From assembly GCF_022539315.1 (NCBI RefSeq), contig NC_066316.1, positions 5,409,501 through 5,473,500 on the forward strand: a stretch of DNA of 64,000 bases, read 5' to 3'. Positions 1 to 13,288 of the stretch are shown here, piece by piece. The stretch's first letter is position 1; each line of letters starts with the position of its first letter. A model generated the notes under the pieces. That model had not been told where the DNA came from, did no database searches, and worked only from the letters and a program-made list of their open reading frames with translations. A program made the translations under genes and the position numbers. Source of the DNA: Serinus canaria (Eukaryota; Chordata; Aves; Passeriformes; Fringillidae).

Positions 1-3000
1 TCCCACCTCCTGGCTGGTCCCTGCTCCCTGTGAGGGACAGACAGCAGGGAGGCAGAGCTGGTGCTGTCCAGGGGTGGTGCTGGAGGTCAGGGAGTTGGGT
101 GACACACTCTGCAGGCAGGTGCTGAACATGGTGTTGTTGTTTACGCTGAACATAGCAGCAATCTCGAGCTTGAGTTTGAAACAATGATTCTGAGTGTACA
201 GGGAGAAAGGTGACTAATTGCTTTAAAGTTTACTTTTGTTTCCCTGTGTAAAAAGCTATCAGCCTGGATGCAGAAGAATTTGTCTGGGCTTACATCGCAA
301 GGTCTGCTTTACTAACATCTGTCTCTCATAGGTGGCAACAGCAGAATTCACAGAGAAAGAATTGTGGGGACAGCATGAGAAAATGAACCAAGGCTGTAAA
401 TCTGTGAATTTTAGTGCTGGTAACTCATTGGCCAGGCTGAACATCTTTCATCTCTTAAAGCTGTGGGAGATTTCCCAAGGGTTTACTTGTCCCCAGAGTA
501 GAAACACTGGCTAGTGATATAAAGACTTCTTAAAAAAACAGGTGGCTGTTGCAGCATTTAGAACTATTGATCCAGTACAGTGCTGGATTTTTTTGAAAAG
601 TAATCCTTTTGGAGAGGTGGGAACATTAAATGTGAGATGGAAAGTAGGAGCTGGGAAGAAGGTTGTGAGAAGTGCCACCCCCAAGGAGTGGTACAGCAGC
701 ACCTTCCCTGCACACCTGGCCTAAGCAGAGACAGATTTGTGTTGTGCCAGCCGATGCAGAACCTTCTGCAGGTCACCTGTGGCCTGGGCTGAATAGGGTT
801 CCAATTGTACAGAATTGCACTGAGAATAATAGGGCAACAATTAATTCCAGCTCATTGTGATGACTGAAATAATTTTCCTCTTGGCAGGTGTAGATCCAGA
901 CTTTTCCTCTATATCTGGCCATACCCTTTTGATGGTGTCCCCAAAAGGCGTGGGCTCCTTGTGCTGCACAGCAGCCACTGCCTGTCAGAACACCTGGAGT
1001 CCAGTGTAAAAGAGCACAGCTTCTCACACCTAATGCTCATCTGTTCCTGTAATATTTAGCTCCCTTTCCAAGGCCAATCCCTGCCCTGGTAATGGCCATC
1101 TAATTCCACTTGCTTCCAAATGTGAATAATCCTTATATGCATCCACAGTTCTACAAGTTGCCCCAGTGCAAGGCAGAACGGCACCCCTGGAAGGAGTGTT
1201 GTGTTGAGCTGCAGGCTTCAGCCATCAGTTTTCTGGGAATGTGACCCTCAGGAACTGAAAACTGAGACTGAGTATGCCCAAGGGCTGGAACCCCCTGGGA
1301 AATGCACTAGGAATTGTGCCTAGTGCCCACAATGCAAGAGGTAACTGGGGAGGTGCTAAGCTCTGCTGCTCCAATCTGATACCTGCCAAGTCTGCAGGAC
1401 CAGAGTGGATTATCAGGCAGAAATCTTTTATTCTTTGGGTTTAGGTTCACTGGCACGGTCGTTGGAGTTTTTTTCTGTGCAATCAAAATAAACCTGGCAA
1501 AATCTGCACCTATTTTCTGACAAAGGCTGGGGACTCTTTTAGTGAAATAACAAACTGTCTGAGCTTTTATAATCCACTAAATAGGGCAGCTGTTGTTGGA
1601 GTGGTGTTCCAGCAGCACCCTTTATTTCTTCTTAGAAAGGAGCTCCTGTGTTTTGCAAAGCTCTCCTCTTATCTGTACTCAACTGCACCTGATGCAGCTC
1701 ATAAAAATGCAGCAGATTTCAGATTTGCATACATTAGTTTATAATTGCATGTTTCCAGTGTAACCCACTGAATGTATTTGTGTTCAGACGATGCTGTGGA
1801 GGATGTGCTGATGGACATTTTGGATTTTCTCTGAAAAGCAGGTGCATTTCCTGCCAGTGTGGGGTGGGAACCTGAGCCTGAGGGAACGCTGGGCATTTCT
1901 GCTGTGCACAGGAAGGAGGGCCAGGATTCCCAGCCACTGCACTAAAGACAGCTTGTGCTATTTTTGTACTGTTTTTTCCCCATATGCCTTTACCTTAGGT
2001 GCGCTTCAGGCTCCTTGAACCTCCCAGAGACTCTTGATAAAGGGATTGTATTTTTATCATCTGTCTGTAATGAATGTCAAGTCTCAGAGGCAGCTGCAGG
2101 AGAAGGGGAAGCACACACGTGTATTGGCAAACCATTGTGCATATTGCTGCAGGCAGACCTCCCTTGTTTCCTTCACATGGGGAATGGTCAGGAATGTTTC
2201 TTAAAGCTTTGAGGAAAATGTTGGATTTTGACATAATGATGTTTTGCTCAGGAAGGATGAATCCTTTCCACCTGATGTACCTTCGTTGTCTCTCAGCTAA
2301 CAAGTGTTGCTTGTTGGGGTTTTCTCACTCCTGTCCTTGTGCTGGTACCTCCCTGACTACTTCCTTAGGCTGCTCACCTAAGGGTGTTTGTGGCAACCTT
2401 TGGCAGCTCTGACACGGCAGATGTGCTGGGGTGGGAGGGGAAGGCAGCCTGGCAGGACTTGTTCTGCCTTGGAAGGAAGTAGTCACAGCTCCTGGTGGGT
2501 GAGTTCTGACTGGTGATGAAAAGTCACAGGCATCACTGATTCTCATAAAGGAGAAGGGTATTGCTGTGTTGCTCTGTTATGGGTATTTTAAAGATGCTTC
2601 TGCTAGTTTGTTAGGACTCCTTATAGAATTTTCTAATCCATAGGAATACAATTAACAGTAATAACCTGAGCCTTTGGGTAAAAGACTGTATATAAAAAGA
2701 GTGTTTTCCTCCTCTGGTGTAGTGCCTGGGTAGAGCTGTTGCTTGCATGAGGAGCAAAATTAAAATGCAGCTGCCTTTTGCTCAGTTATTGCTTCAGAGG
2801 CAGCAAAACCAGGAGAGTGAGGCTGATTGTTTTTCCATTTAATCTTCTGTGCAATTGCTAATTAAGTCCCTATTGCTGGAGCTTTATTAATACTGAAGAT
2901 GTGAAAGGCAGAAAGAGCCTGCTCAAGATGTGAAAGGCAGTTTGATTTTTTCCAGCTGATGGCTGGAAATATGAAGAACTGACCATTAGAAGAAAGCTGT

Positions 3001-3613
3001 TGTTTCAAAATCTGGAATTACTGAGAAGCACTTGAATGCTAAAGCATCATCTTTACACTGGCTTTTTGATTTATAACCCAAAGCCATTCCTGCAGCCTAA
3101 TTGGAAGGCTGTTCTTAAGAGCTTTATAATCCAATTAACATCCAGAGCAGTAATAAGGCATTTGAGCAAATGGAGGGAATTTGTCTTTCAGTGACTTGCA
3201 GCAGGGTATTTGTAGCAAAGGCTGTGAAGTGCTTGATGTGCTCCTCTCCGTGGTTCTGTGGATTGTTGGGCAGTGGGAAGAGAGCTGCCAACCCCTCCAG
3301 GAGATATTGCACCTGCTCTGAACAGCTCTGACTGCTTCCCTCAAGGAAGGAGCCATGCTGTGCTCTAGGGGGGCATCTGTGGGTGACAGGGTGGTGCTGG
3401 CCAGTGGAGGAAATGGCACAGTAAACTTTTGGAGAAGGTGGTGCCTGAGGACAAGGTAAGCTGAGCCCCAGGGAGGTGAGGCAGAGCCTCTGGCAGGTGG
3501 CTGCAAGGCTGGGTTGGGCAGCCTCTCGCTGTGTTACTGAGCAGCTCGTGGGGTGGGTGTGAGGAGCTGATTAAACATCTGAGCTTTCTTTCCCCCCTCC
3601 CTGCTTTTTGCAG
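1..3613 (+). other. SLC24A3: 3' end of intron 2
   Basis: No coding exon, RNA gene or recognisable transposon is seen. A 16-bp direct repeat (AAGATGTGAAAGGCAG, 2896-2911 and 2925-2940) marks a small 29-bp-period duplication. The stretch ends with a pyrimidine-rich tract and the exon 3 acceptor. Confidence 0.7.
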
Positions 3614-3690
3614 CTCTCCATGAATTCCCCAATGACATCTTCACCAACGAGGACAGGAGACATGGAGCTGTTGTCCTGCACGTCCTCTGT
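3614..3690 (+). CDS. SLC24A3: SLC24A3 exon 3: start of first mature membrane segment
   Basis: The exon begins after a TTTTTGCAG acceptor with two bases that complete a split codon (Ala if the previous exon ends in G), then encodes 25 residues, LHEFPNDIFTNEDRR followed by HGAVVLHVLC. It ends in phase 0 before GTAAGTG. The charged first half is the end of the extracellular N-terminal region; the hydrophobic second half opens the first mature transmembrane segment, which continues in exon 4. No earlier coding exon is visible in bases 1-3613, so exons 1 and 2 must lie upstream. Exon numbering is inferred from the human gene. Confidence 0.93.
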
Positions 3691-5870
3691 GTAAGTGTTG
3701 TGACTTTGCCTTTCTTCTCCTGCTGGCATGGACAGGGCCCAGAGTGCTCAAGAGCTCTGATTGAAGTTATTTTCTCTTTGGTGCATTTTCATCTCCTGTA
3801 TGGACTGTGAAGTCAGGGATGTGATGGTTTTTTTTGTTCTTGGGATCTTCTGATAAAAAGGAGTCAATAATGGAAGGATGGTTTAAACTGGCTTCCCGTT
3901 TTCATTTTTTCTGTAGACACCATCAGAATGTCAGGCCTTGGGAAAGGGAAAGTTGTCTCTGAAAATGGGACAGTTTGGCATGTTGAAGATGAAAACTAAA
4001 TGTCAGAGAGCTAAAAGATACAAGAGTTCTGCAAGAAGTAACTCTGGAACACTCTGAAGTTTATGGGATAGAATAATTGATGTAGAAATATCCACGGCAT
4101 TACACGGATTATAAAGTTTGCTTTATCAGCTCTTTGAATTACATTAGAGGCATTCTTAAGCAACCAAGAAAATACCTGCCCTAATCAATGTTTAGAAGCT
4201 TTTAACAATTTTTAGTCAGCTTAAATGAGCAGTCACCATTAGCTGTGAGAAGTGATTCATGCTTTCTTTTTGAGTATAAATTAGATTGTATTGTGTATTT
4301 TAATGTGAGCCCTCTGTGTAAGGATTTTATTTTGGCTAAATAGCTGCAGAAATTTGTTGAGTAACGTTGCTATTGACCGTGCCTGGCAAGTTCAAGAATC
4401 TCAAGTTTCCATGGGAACATTGAGCTTTGAAATGTTTTGGAAGCTGAGCACTGGACCCGAGCTGGATTTTGTATCACCAACAAGAATACTCCTAAAAATT
4501 CATATATTAATTCAGTTGTGAATGTGCCTTTAACATGTACCAAAATGGAGTCTGGAGGACTGAACTGTCTAGTTGAGAATAAAAAGAAATATCTGTTTTT
4601 AATGAGAAGTGGAAAAGCATCCACTGTCCCAGCAGAAATGTACTCAGTTTTTTCCCTGCTAGCAAACAGCAAGGCAGCTCCCTTGATCCATTGTTCCATG
4701 GGTGCTCCATTGTTCTCTGTAGCAGTTTGGTGGACTTAGGAAAATTTACTGACCACTCTTTGTCTTGTGGTCCTTGAGGTGCAGGACCTGGCTGGGTTCA
4801 GCCTCTCTAGTACTGGGATAGCTGGAGACAACCTCTTTTCAAAGAAAAAAATGATACTCGGAGAAAACAGAAAACTGTTAGCATTTAGCAGCCTGCCTCT
4901 AGTCTGGGTTGGAAGGGGTGCTCTTTGTACTGGGGTAAGAAACCTCCAGTTCTGTTTTTTTACCTTCCAGAAATTAATTTACATTACAGTAAATTACAGT
5001 TACCAAACGTGTGACAAAATCAGAGCAGAAGCAGAAATGCACTTTTTTGGGAGAAAGAGGATACAGACACAGAGGGTTTTTTTTGCCTCCACTGAGGTTT
5101 CTTCATGGGTTTGAGGAAACTGGACTATAAAAGGGGCTCTGTAATGGTAGGGAGAGCAATGCAGTGGTGATTAGGGGTCATGACCATGCTTCTCATGTTA
5201 GTGACCTCCCCTTAAACAGTTTCTGTTCATTTCAGTGAAAATGTTGTTCTCCGTCCTTTGCCCCTTTGCCTGTACTTCCATGTTTAATTCTGGAAGACAG
5301 CAAGGCAAAGCTGGTTTACCAGAAGCCAGGGGAATGGGACAAAAGCTGTCACTGGGACCTTGGGGAAGAGCAGGAAGCTTCCCAGGGCATCTTCTCCCTA
5401 TTGTTTAATAAAAAGGGAAAAAAGACCCCAGCAAATCTTCACAGTGGGGCTGTGTGAATTACTAGACATGATCTGATGCTTCACAAAGATGATAGTTAAT
5501 CCCTAAATACTTGAAAAATCTAGGAAAAACTGGGCAAGTCAGCAATAGTTTTAGGTCTGAACTGAAAATACTTTGGTTTGAAGGAGAAGTTGGCCACTGA
5601 GGGCATATTACAGGTTAGAGTCATGGTGTTTAATTTCTCCTGGTTACTTTTTCAGAGCTCAGCAGCTGACTGCTTCACTGCCATTCATTGTTTCCATGCC
5701 CCCTCTGAGAAGAGGCTGAGCTGCTGAGTAACTCCCCACTAAGTCACTGGTTTGGGGTGTTCAGTTTGGAGGGGCCAGGGTCTGGATTTTAAGTCTGGTG
5801 CTGGTCCTGCAGCCTGGGAGCTCCCCAGCACCCAAGGGCTTCTTTTTGCAATCTTAACATTACTGTTTGT

Positions 5871-6215
5871 AGAATCATAGAGTGGGATGGATTGCAGGGA
5901 ACCTTACACATTATCCAGTTCCAGCTCCCCTGCTATGGGCTGGGACACCTTCCACTATCCCAGGTTACTCCAAGCTTTGTCCAGCCTGGCCTTGGACACT
6001 TCCAGGGATCCAGGGGCAGCCACAGCTTCCCTGGGCAACCTGTGCCAGGGCCTCAGCACCCTCACAGGGAAGAATTTCTTCCCAATACCCAATCTACCCT
6101 GCCCTCTGTCAGCATGAAGTCATTCCCCCTTGTCCTGTCACTCCAAGCCCTTCTCAAAGTCCCTCTCCAGCTCTCCTGCAGTCCCTTTGGCTACTGGAAG
6201 GCTGTGTAGGTGCTC
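5871..6215 (-). mobile_element. CR1 LINE fragment, 3' end, antisense
   Basis: The + strand starts with AGAATCATAGAGTGGGATGG and continues with the typical complement of a CR1 tail (accttccacta...tccagcctggccttggacact, then cttccctgggcaacctgtgccag and gaatttcttcccaa). CR1 3' ends carry short ATTCTATG-type repeats, which here lie at the left, so the element points leftward. It is 5'-truncated and has no reverse transcriptase. Divergence from the remembered consensus looks moderate. Boundaries are approximate. Confidence 0.88.
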
Positions 6216-6421
6216 TCTTTGCCTTTTTCTGGTTTTGATTTTGTTCCAGCTGACATCCCCTTTGGATCTTCAGCCCTGCCGTGCTCAGGGGCTCTGGCAC
6301 CAGTTACCCCCTCGAGACAGGAGGGAAATGGCTTTGCTGAGAAATTCCCAAGGTTTTGAGAAAAAACCTTGCAGCTGAGAATAGGGGGTTTGGGTCTCTG
6401 CATTACCCTGGTGTTTTTACC

Positions 6422-6463
6422 CTGGGAAAAGAGGAAGCACAGTGTTGCTTCCTCTTTTCCCAG
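6422..6463. repeat. Perfect inverted repeat, 18-bp arms, 6-nt loop
   Basis: CTGGGAAAAGAGGAAGCA (6422-6439) is followed by CAGTGT and then its exact reverse complement (6446-6463). The stem is too short for a microRNA precursor, and no transposon ends surround it. Confidence 0.93.
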
Positions 6464-9400
6464 CCTCCTCCAGCAGATCTGGAGTGCAGTGCCAGAATAT
6501 GTTGGCTTGCCAGTGTGAGGAGCCCGTGCATGGTCAGAGCTGAGCCTGTCCCTGGGCAGAGCTGGGCCCTCCCCACTGAGCAGGGTGGAGGAGCAGTGTC
6601 TGTGCTCAGCCATCCCTCCTGCTCCTGGCTTGCCACTGCTTCCCGTAGCCATGGGAACCAGGCTCTGACAGGCCCTGCCTCCCTCCTGTGAGGGGCTGGG
6701 AAATGTAGGTCACCCTGGACAGGTCCTGTCTCTATTTCTGCATCGGGTCAGTACCCAGACACATCTCATTTCTGCAGCACAGGGCTCTCTCCTTAGGGGG
6801 TTCATTTCTCCAGTGCCCTGGCCATCTGTGGGAGCACTGCTGGGCACATCATGGTACACAATCTGCTGGCTGGAGTCAGCCCGGGCTCTGTGGCTTCCTG
6901 CTTTGGTTGGGTTTTTTTAATTTCCCTCCAGCAGTGGAGTTTTAGGTGGGTTTGTGATGCAGTCAGAGTTGAGAAAAGCCCTGTGCTTGGTAAAGGTGTT
7001 TTCAGGGGTGGCCCCTTGCTAGTCCTGTATGTGGGGCAGCAGCAGGCAGCCCACCCCTGCTTTGCTGCCAGCAACAACCTCAGCCTCTCACAGCCCTCTG
7101 GGAAGAAGACGGGGCTGTAGGGATTGGTGCTTCCACAGCTTTCTGCTCTCTTGTGAAAAGCTCCTTTCGCTCAGTGAAGCGAGGTTGAGTGTGAAGACTG
7201 TCATGGGAAGCTCAAAGGACTGCTGGACAAACATGAAGAATGACCATTTCTGTCCTGTGCAATGGAACAGGTATTTTGAGTAAGAAACTTAATCACCTTT
7301 GATGCAGAGATTGCATTTTTGTTACAATTGTTATTTTAAAATCAGTCCTAATGTGGTACTTAATCTGGCATTTATAATCCTTTTATGCAGGACCATTGCA
7401 TTTTCCTAATTTTTTAATGTCCTTTGGGGGAGGAGGACTGAGTGTGTTTTTTAAAGTGTGTTGCCTGGCTAAAGACTCCCATATCATTACTTGGAGCTGA
7501 AAACAACTGAGTGAAGCTGGGGCTGAGCCTTATTTTGTGTGCTGAGTCCTCCACGTTGTACTCTGCTGCCATTGCACAGGCCATATTCCATGTCCCCCAG
7601 CCACTTCCTTAATTCCCAGTGGCACTTTCAGGCGGAACACCCTTCAGTCTGTGCTGCCCTGCTCATTTCCAGAGCTGCTGCTCCTGTGTTGCCTGTGAAG
7701 ACAGGGGGCCATGTGCTGAAGGAAAAATCCATGTGACTCCTTGGTGGAATCTCAGGATGACTTAGGTGGAAGATGGTACCAGCTCATCACGCTGAGTGTC
7801 TCAGCTGTGCTGCTGGCCCTCTCCTCATGGCACATGTCATGCACACTGGCCTCCCTGATGCTCCTGCCTTGCTCCCTCTTGCATAAAAAAGCTCCCTCCT
7901 GCTTGTGTTCCTGCTGGCCCAAACTCTAAGCATTGCTTTGTTTTGTTTGTTTAAAAAGCAAACAAACAAGCCCCACCAAAAAGCCTGAAGAACTTCTAAG
8001 GAAGTAACAGTTACTATCCTCATGTGTTCACTGACCATGGGTAGCTTCCAGTGATTTGCTCTGTGAACAAGGCTGGGGTTTAGCCAGATACTCCTTTGAT
8101 TCTGACACTTGACACTTTATTGCACCCAAGCCACTTGAATGAACTTAGGGAAGACTCAGAGCCAAAACCAGATCTGTGACAGCAGTGAGGTCATTAAAGG
8201 AACTGCTGGAGTGTACAGGTCCTGTGGGCTCAGCCTGGTCAGTGCAGTTCCTTCACATTTGTTTTTATGTTCCTTACTCATTTCAGTGCCCTTTTTGTCT
8301 TGTACCTGATCCTACTAATGAGAAAGCATGACAAAAGAAAATTACCTTGTCACCCTTGAAGGTGGTTATTGTGCCCTCTCAAAACCTGGACACATGAGAC
8401 TCCACTTCAGTGCTGGGATGTGGAGATGCTTTGGCAGTCTTGTGTGCACTGGAAGTGACACAAGCCCTCCCCTGGCATTATTTGAATGTGCATCTAAAAA
8501 TCCAGAGGAGGAATTGTTTAAACTGAAGAACTGGTGGGTGCCTTGGCCCTGGTGCCTCTGTGAGCCCTGTGCAGTGTGGCATCATCTGTGGACACCTACA
8601 GTGCAGTGCATGTGTGGGGGCATCTGGGGTGAGCTGCCAGGGCTCTGGGGCACAGGATGCTGTGGTGGCTGCCTCCCCTTGGCCCTCATTCCCTTGCCTG
8701 CCCCTGGGAAGCCCAGCAGCCACGTGGTGCTCTGTGGGCGTGGATGGTGTCAAATGGAGAGGACATGGTCACTTTACAGGAGTGATGCTGGTGGACAGAT
8801 TAGCATTCTTGAGAGGCATTACTGTGTGTTTTGGACAGGGCAGGGAGGGCATGACTCACTGCAGATTAATATGATTAGCAGATCAAAAATCTAGGCTGAA
8901 GTTAGGCACCTGCTCTCCGTTGTATTTCAATGGAATTTGGCCACATCACTCTCTGGAGCCCTTTCTGATCCATGTTCCTATCTTCCTTTATCTCTGTTGA
9001 TACAGTTGGTATTGTGTCAGCAGCTGGCACTCCCTTTGCAAGATCAGGTTCTTTGCTGCACCCAACAGAGTTGGAGACCTGGAATTTTCCTTACTTTTGT
9101 GGTCCTCGGGGCTGTTTTGCAGTGTGAGATTTTCAAAAAGCACAAGTTACACTTACTCATGTTTATGACAAAGGACAAAGAAGCACAGAAACTGTCCGTG
9201 ACATTCTAGCACCTATTGTGTCAAGATTGTGCCAAAATAATTTGTTATGATGAAATTCCCATCTCTAATCTTGAAAAAAATACACTTGAATTATTTTTGA
9301 GCTTGAAAAATTTTCATGGGCTGAGGTGTACAGTAATTGCTGGCTTGTTTTTTGCAGCAAAGTTGTAATTCTGGAAAATGAGAATCTGTGTTTTTGCTGG

Positions 9401-10366
9401 GGCTGGGGGATTTAAACCTGTTCCTGGAAAATCAAAACAAGAAGGAAAAAAGAAAAACTGGAAGCCATTTTTATTGCTGCATTCTCTCCAGAAAAAAATA
9501 CTCTGGTCTCTTCACATTGCTTGAGCTTCTGCAGGACTTCAACAACAAGCAAAGCCAGAAGATCTGTTGGTGATGTGCTTGGAACTGTGGTTCCCTAGGA
9601 TTAATACACTGTTTTTCTACAAATATTGGCCACTTCTCTCAGCTGTAGTTAGTCATTGGAGCTGCACTGCTTCTAGAAGTAACTCTGTGCTGGTGCTTGG
9701 TGGGTGTCACCAAAAAGGTGGAGCTGCCTTTGAACCTTGCAGCGAGCCTTGGATGTGTCCGTGCCAGAAAAACAGTGTGGGCTGGGAGGCAGACTCAGCC
9801 TGGCTGGGGGGGTGTGCTCTGTTGGTGCCTGACATGCTTTCCCCCTAGTTTTCCCCTATGCCAATGGGCATTTTCCCATCCTGTGGCAATCTTTGTGTTG
9901 AGGTGGGGAGTGAGCTCCTTCCCTGTGGGCAGGATGGGCCAGGTTGCCCTCCAGGGCTTTGCTGTGTGGATGTGAGCCACACTGTGCTGTTTGTCTCTCG
10001 GGGCAGAGATCAGGCCCCAGCACATTCTGTTTAATAGTACAGAAACCCAGATGAAATGCTTCTTGCGTGAAATTGAAGAACTGATTGGCCCAGTGTCATT
10101 TAGAGTACCGTGTTCCCCCTTGGTTTTATTTGTTCCTGTGTGAAGTTCAGCAAGATTCACCACTGGGACCCAGGTGACATGGCAGGGCACTTCAGTCCAG
10201 AAAAACAAGCTCCTTTTCCTTTTTTCAGAGCACTAGATTTCAAAAATTACTCCTCCAGGGTTTAGATTTTCACAGAACACAGTGATAAAAAAGCCTTGTA
10301 CTGCCCAATGGGGAAAAAAAAGAAGGCAGAAATACATCAGAGTGGCTAAGCAATGTCCAGAGAATT

Positions 10367-10397
10367 AAAAAAAAAAAAAAAAGGCAAAAAAAAAAAA
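10367..10397 (+). repeat. Poly-A low-complexity tract
   Basis: Sixteen A, then GGC, then twelve A, near the 3' end of intron 3. No retroposed gene body is recognised upstream, so it is treated as simple low-complexity DNA. Confidence 0.85.
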
Positions 10398-10634
10398 GGC
10401 AGCCTTTATGGTGAAGGTAAGATGTTGGTAGCTTTTGACAGTTTATAAGAACTTTCAGATAAGTATTCCACGATCTTTCAATTAAATCCCAGACAGCTCT
10501 ATGAATTCTTCTTGCAAGAGCATTTTATTTTCTTGAAAAGTCTGTACCAAATCAAACCTGGCATGGGTTGGGATGCTGCTGTTCAGTTCTGTGGGACAGT
10601 CTCTAGACTCAGCCTTTTCTCTTCTCCCGTGCAG

Positions 10635-10709
10635 GCTGTGTACATGTTCTACGCGTTGGCAATCGTCTGCGATGACTTCTTTGTCCCTTCGCTGGAAAAG
10701 ATCTGTGAA
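10635..10709 (+). CDS. SLC24A3: SLC24A3 exon 4: membrane segment and conserved DDFFVPSLE motif
   Basis: A CCCGTGCAG acceptor precedes 75 coding bases in phase 0 at both ends (25 residues). AVYMFYALAIVCDDF completes the membrane segment begun in exon 3, and FVPSLEKICE is a short conserved segment leading to the alpha-1 repeat. The donor is GTAAGTG. In frame, 75 bases could be skipped without a frameshift, but that would remove part of a membrane helix conserved across the SLC24 family. Residues 26-50 of the fragment. Confidence 0.95.
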
Positions 10710-13288
10710 GTAAGTGTTAGATGTTCCTTCCTCTTGTGCTGCTTTCACAGCACTTCTGGAGAGCCTTGGGGTGTGGTGGTGGTGTATTTGCTGTTGTCCT
10801 GCAGTGCTGCCCGTGCTGCTTGTCTTGTTGCTCAACATGACATGTGTGCACGTTGACTCAGCTCTGTGTTCTCCCTCGCAGGACAGGCTCTCCAGGTGCT
10901 CCAGGCATTCACACTGGGGTGGTTGTTGCTGCCTCTTGTTTGTGTGTCTTTGCTGATGTCTCTGCAGAAACACCAGGCCCTAGCCTTAGCTGACAGAAAT
11001 TAAAACCTCTGGTGATTTACCCTGGTAGAAACCGTGGATCTTGTACCCTGCCCTCCAGTCATGACTGTCAGACCTTGTGTTGTGTGAGTGTAAGTTGTAA
11101 AGCAGCAGGGACAGCTAGGTCAGCTGTAAAGAAGCTTGTGAATGCTTCCAGCAATTGCAAAGGACTCTGTTTCTCTTTGGTAAGGTCAGGATGCCTAAAT
11201 TTTAGAAGACAGGGAGTACATTTTTGCCTAAATCAGCTCAGACAGCCACAGAGCGAACACAGAGCATGTGCCCAAAATGACTGCGAGCCGTATCTGCTGT
11301 CAGTTCCAGGCAGTAAAATCTCTGAAGGGAGAATATGGTTGGTCTTGGCACTGAGAGGTCTGTGCCATTTGTAGAAGACACCTGTCCATGTGCCTGGGAG
11401 CAAGTGTCACCCGTCAGGGCGTGGGCTGTGCTGGCCCTGGGAGGGGTGTGGAAGCTGACAGGGCAAGTCATTTGTGCTGACAGCACTGATGGAGGCTGTC
11501 TCTAAACTAACCTGATAGTTAAGTTCAGCACCATGCTCTGCGGGCCTTTTTTGCATCATCAAAGAGAAAAGCCCCCAGGAAATTCCACTTTTTGGTGCTT
11601 AAGTATAAAGGTAACAGAAAGGTAACAACATAAGGCAGGAGCTTCTGTCTTGCAGAGTTGCTGCACCCTCTGGGGCTGAATCTGGGGAACCCCATTGCAA
11701 GGTTCAGGAGAGGGATCATTGGTGTGGACGTGGGGATAGGAGATGGTGGGGGATGTAGACACACTGAGTTCTTTGACCTCCTCTCTCCCAGGCAAGTGAA
11801 CCTGACTGGGAAATGCGGCTCTAGAAGCTGTCTCAGGTGTCTGTGGATGAACAAAACCTGAGCTGAGTGAGCAGTGTCTAGGACAGGCTTGTATTTTGGG
11901 GTGCTGTCAATATGCCCAAGGGCAAACCACCCCCACCAAAGTCAGCACAGCTGACTGGTGGCTGTGCCACCTTGGCTGGTGGCTTTGCTTTCAAGAGGCA
12001 CCGTGAGTTCCAGCAGCTCTTGTAGGATGTGATGTCTCCATAGTTTCATAGAGCATCCTGCAGAAGAACCTGGCCTTTGAGGATGTGCTTCTGGTCCTGA
12101 GAACTTCTTTCATGATAGTTTTAATCTTGTTTAAAATACTTTTCCATAAATCTGTATTTTATCAGGTTCAACAAACTTTATAGCACTCCAGCATTGCTGT
12201 GGTCTTCTGCTTCAAAGGCACTCCTGGTTAGGGCACCTCCTGTCCTTTTCCCTTGTCCTCATAACTTATGTACAAAGGGTTGTTACCTATGGGCAGTGGA
12301 TAGAGTTACCCTCCCTTGGGGGTGAGGAATACCCATTGTGGAATCTTCAGAAAAGGCTGCTGCGAGGATTTCTTGTCTCTGTGCAAAGGTACTTGGCCAA
12401 GGAGGAAACAGCAGAGGAGCCCTGCAGTGCTGCAGGGGAATGGCGACAGAGGGAGGTTTCCTGTGTCCTGCCAGGCTGGGGGGCTGCCTCAAAAGCCAGC
12501 TCTGCCAGGAACACTTCCCACCACTCTGAGCTGCCTTCCCCATGCTCCTGGCTGCCTTTCCTGTGCTCCCACAGTGGCAGCTGCTGCCTTGGTGTAGTAA
12601 CAGCTCGGGGTGGTGGCCGTATGGCAGGAGCTGGTTGTTGCTCCTCTTCAGTGCCTTGTGGCATCTGCTGAGCAGATGCAGATGGGTGCTGGGTCCATGA
12701 GAGCTGGTGCAGATGGAACAGTGGGAGTGCAGACAACATAGAGGGTGTAATTAAGCAAGGAAATCTTTGGAAGCAGCATATGCTGATGACGCTTTCATAG
12801 AACAGTGGGTCCTTTCCCTTCCAGAAGCCCCTGGTTTTAGACAGTCCCTGGGTACTGCTGAGGGACAGGTACCTGAGGCACGTGATGTAGGTGGTAAGGA
12901 GAGGGTAAAGCAAGGCATAATTTGTGGTGGCTGGAGGTGAATGAAGCCTGAGCCCTGGCCCTGCCCTTTACAGGTGAAAGTGGGAAAGATAAGGTGTGTG
13001 TTGCTTGGGTTGTGGAGCAGACAGACCCGTGAGTAGTGAGGCTGCCTTCCCTGTTGGCTGGAGTAGTGACCTTTCTCTCCTCTCTAAAAGTGTCACTGGC
13101 ATAACCAGTCCTCTCTGCCAGGTGATGCTCACTTCAGTAGCCAGTGCCTGTGGTGGCTTTTCCCCTATACTTAACCTTTGTTTACACAAAACTTTACAGG
13201 TACCTGCCTCTCAGCAGGCAGGTTAACGTTGGGAGTGGAATTCCTTCAGCTGCTCTGTGTGGTAATCAGTGACTCTGTTTCTCTGCAG
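10710..13288 (+). other. SLC24A3: Intron 4
   Basis: 2.6 kb with no recognised exon, RNA or transposon. Longer reading frames on both strands (up to 188 codons near 12.3-12.9 kb, minus strand) match no known family. Confidence 0.7.

Larger units (their letters stand above)
3691..10634 (+). other. SLC24A3: Intron 3
   Basis: This 6.9-kb intron holds a CR1 fragment (5871-6215), a perfect inverted repeat (6422-6463), an AT-rich non-repetitive block (about 4080-4400) and A-rich runs near 10367. Reading frames inside it up to 188 codons match no family I know and are interrupted on both sides, so I call no gene. Confidence 0.75.

Noticed and set aside
6422..6463. Hairpin as a microRNA precursor
   Set aside because: The stem is only 18 bp with a 6-nt loop and no flanking pairing; too short for Drosha/Dicer processing.
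8328..8894. 188-codon forward open frame in intron 3
   Set aside because: Cys/Trp/Gly-rich with no family likeness; lies in an intron of a well-defined gene.
12347..12913. 188-codon minus-strand open frame in intron 4
   Set aside because: No recognisable product or regulatory signals; several other frames overlap it.
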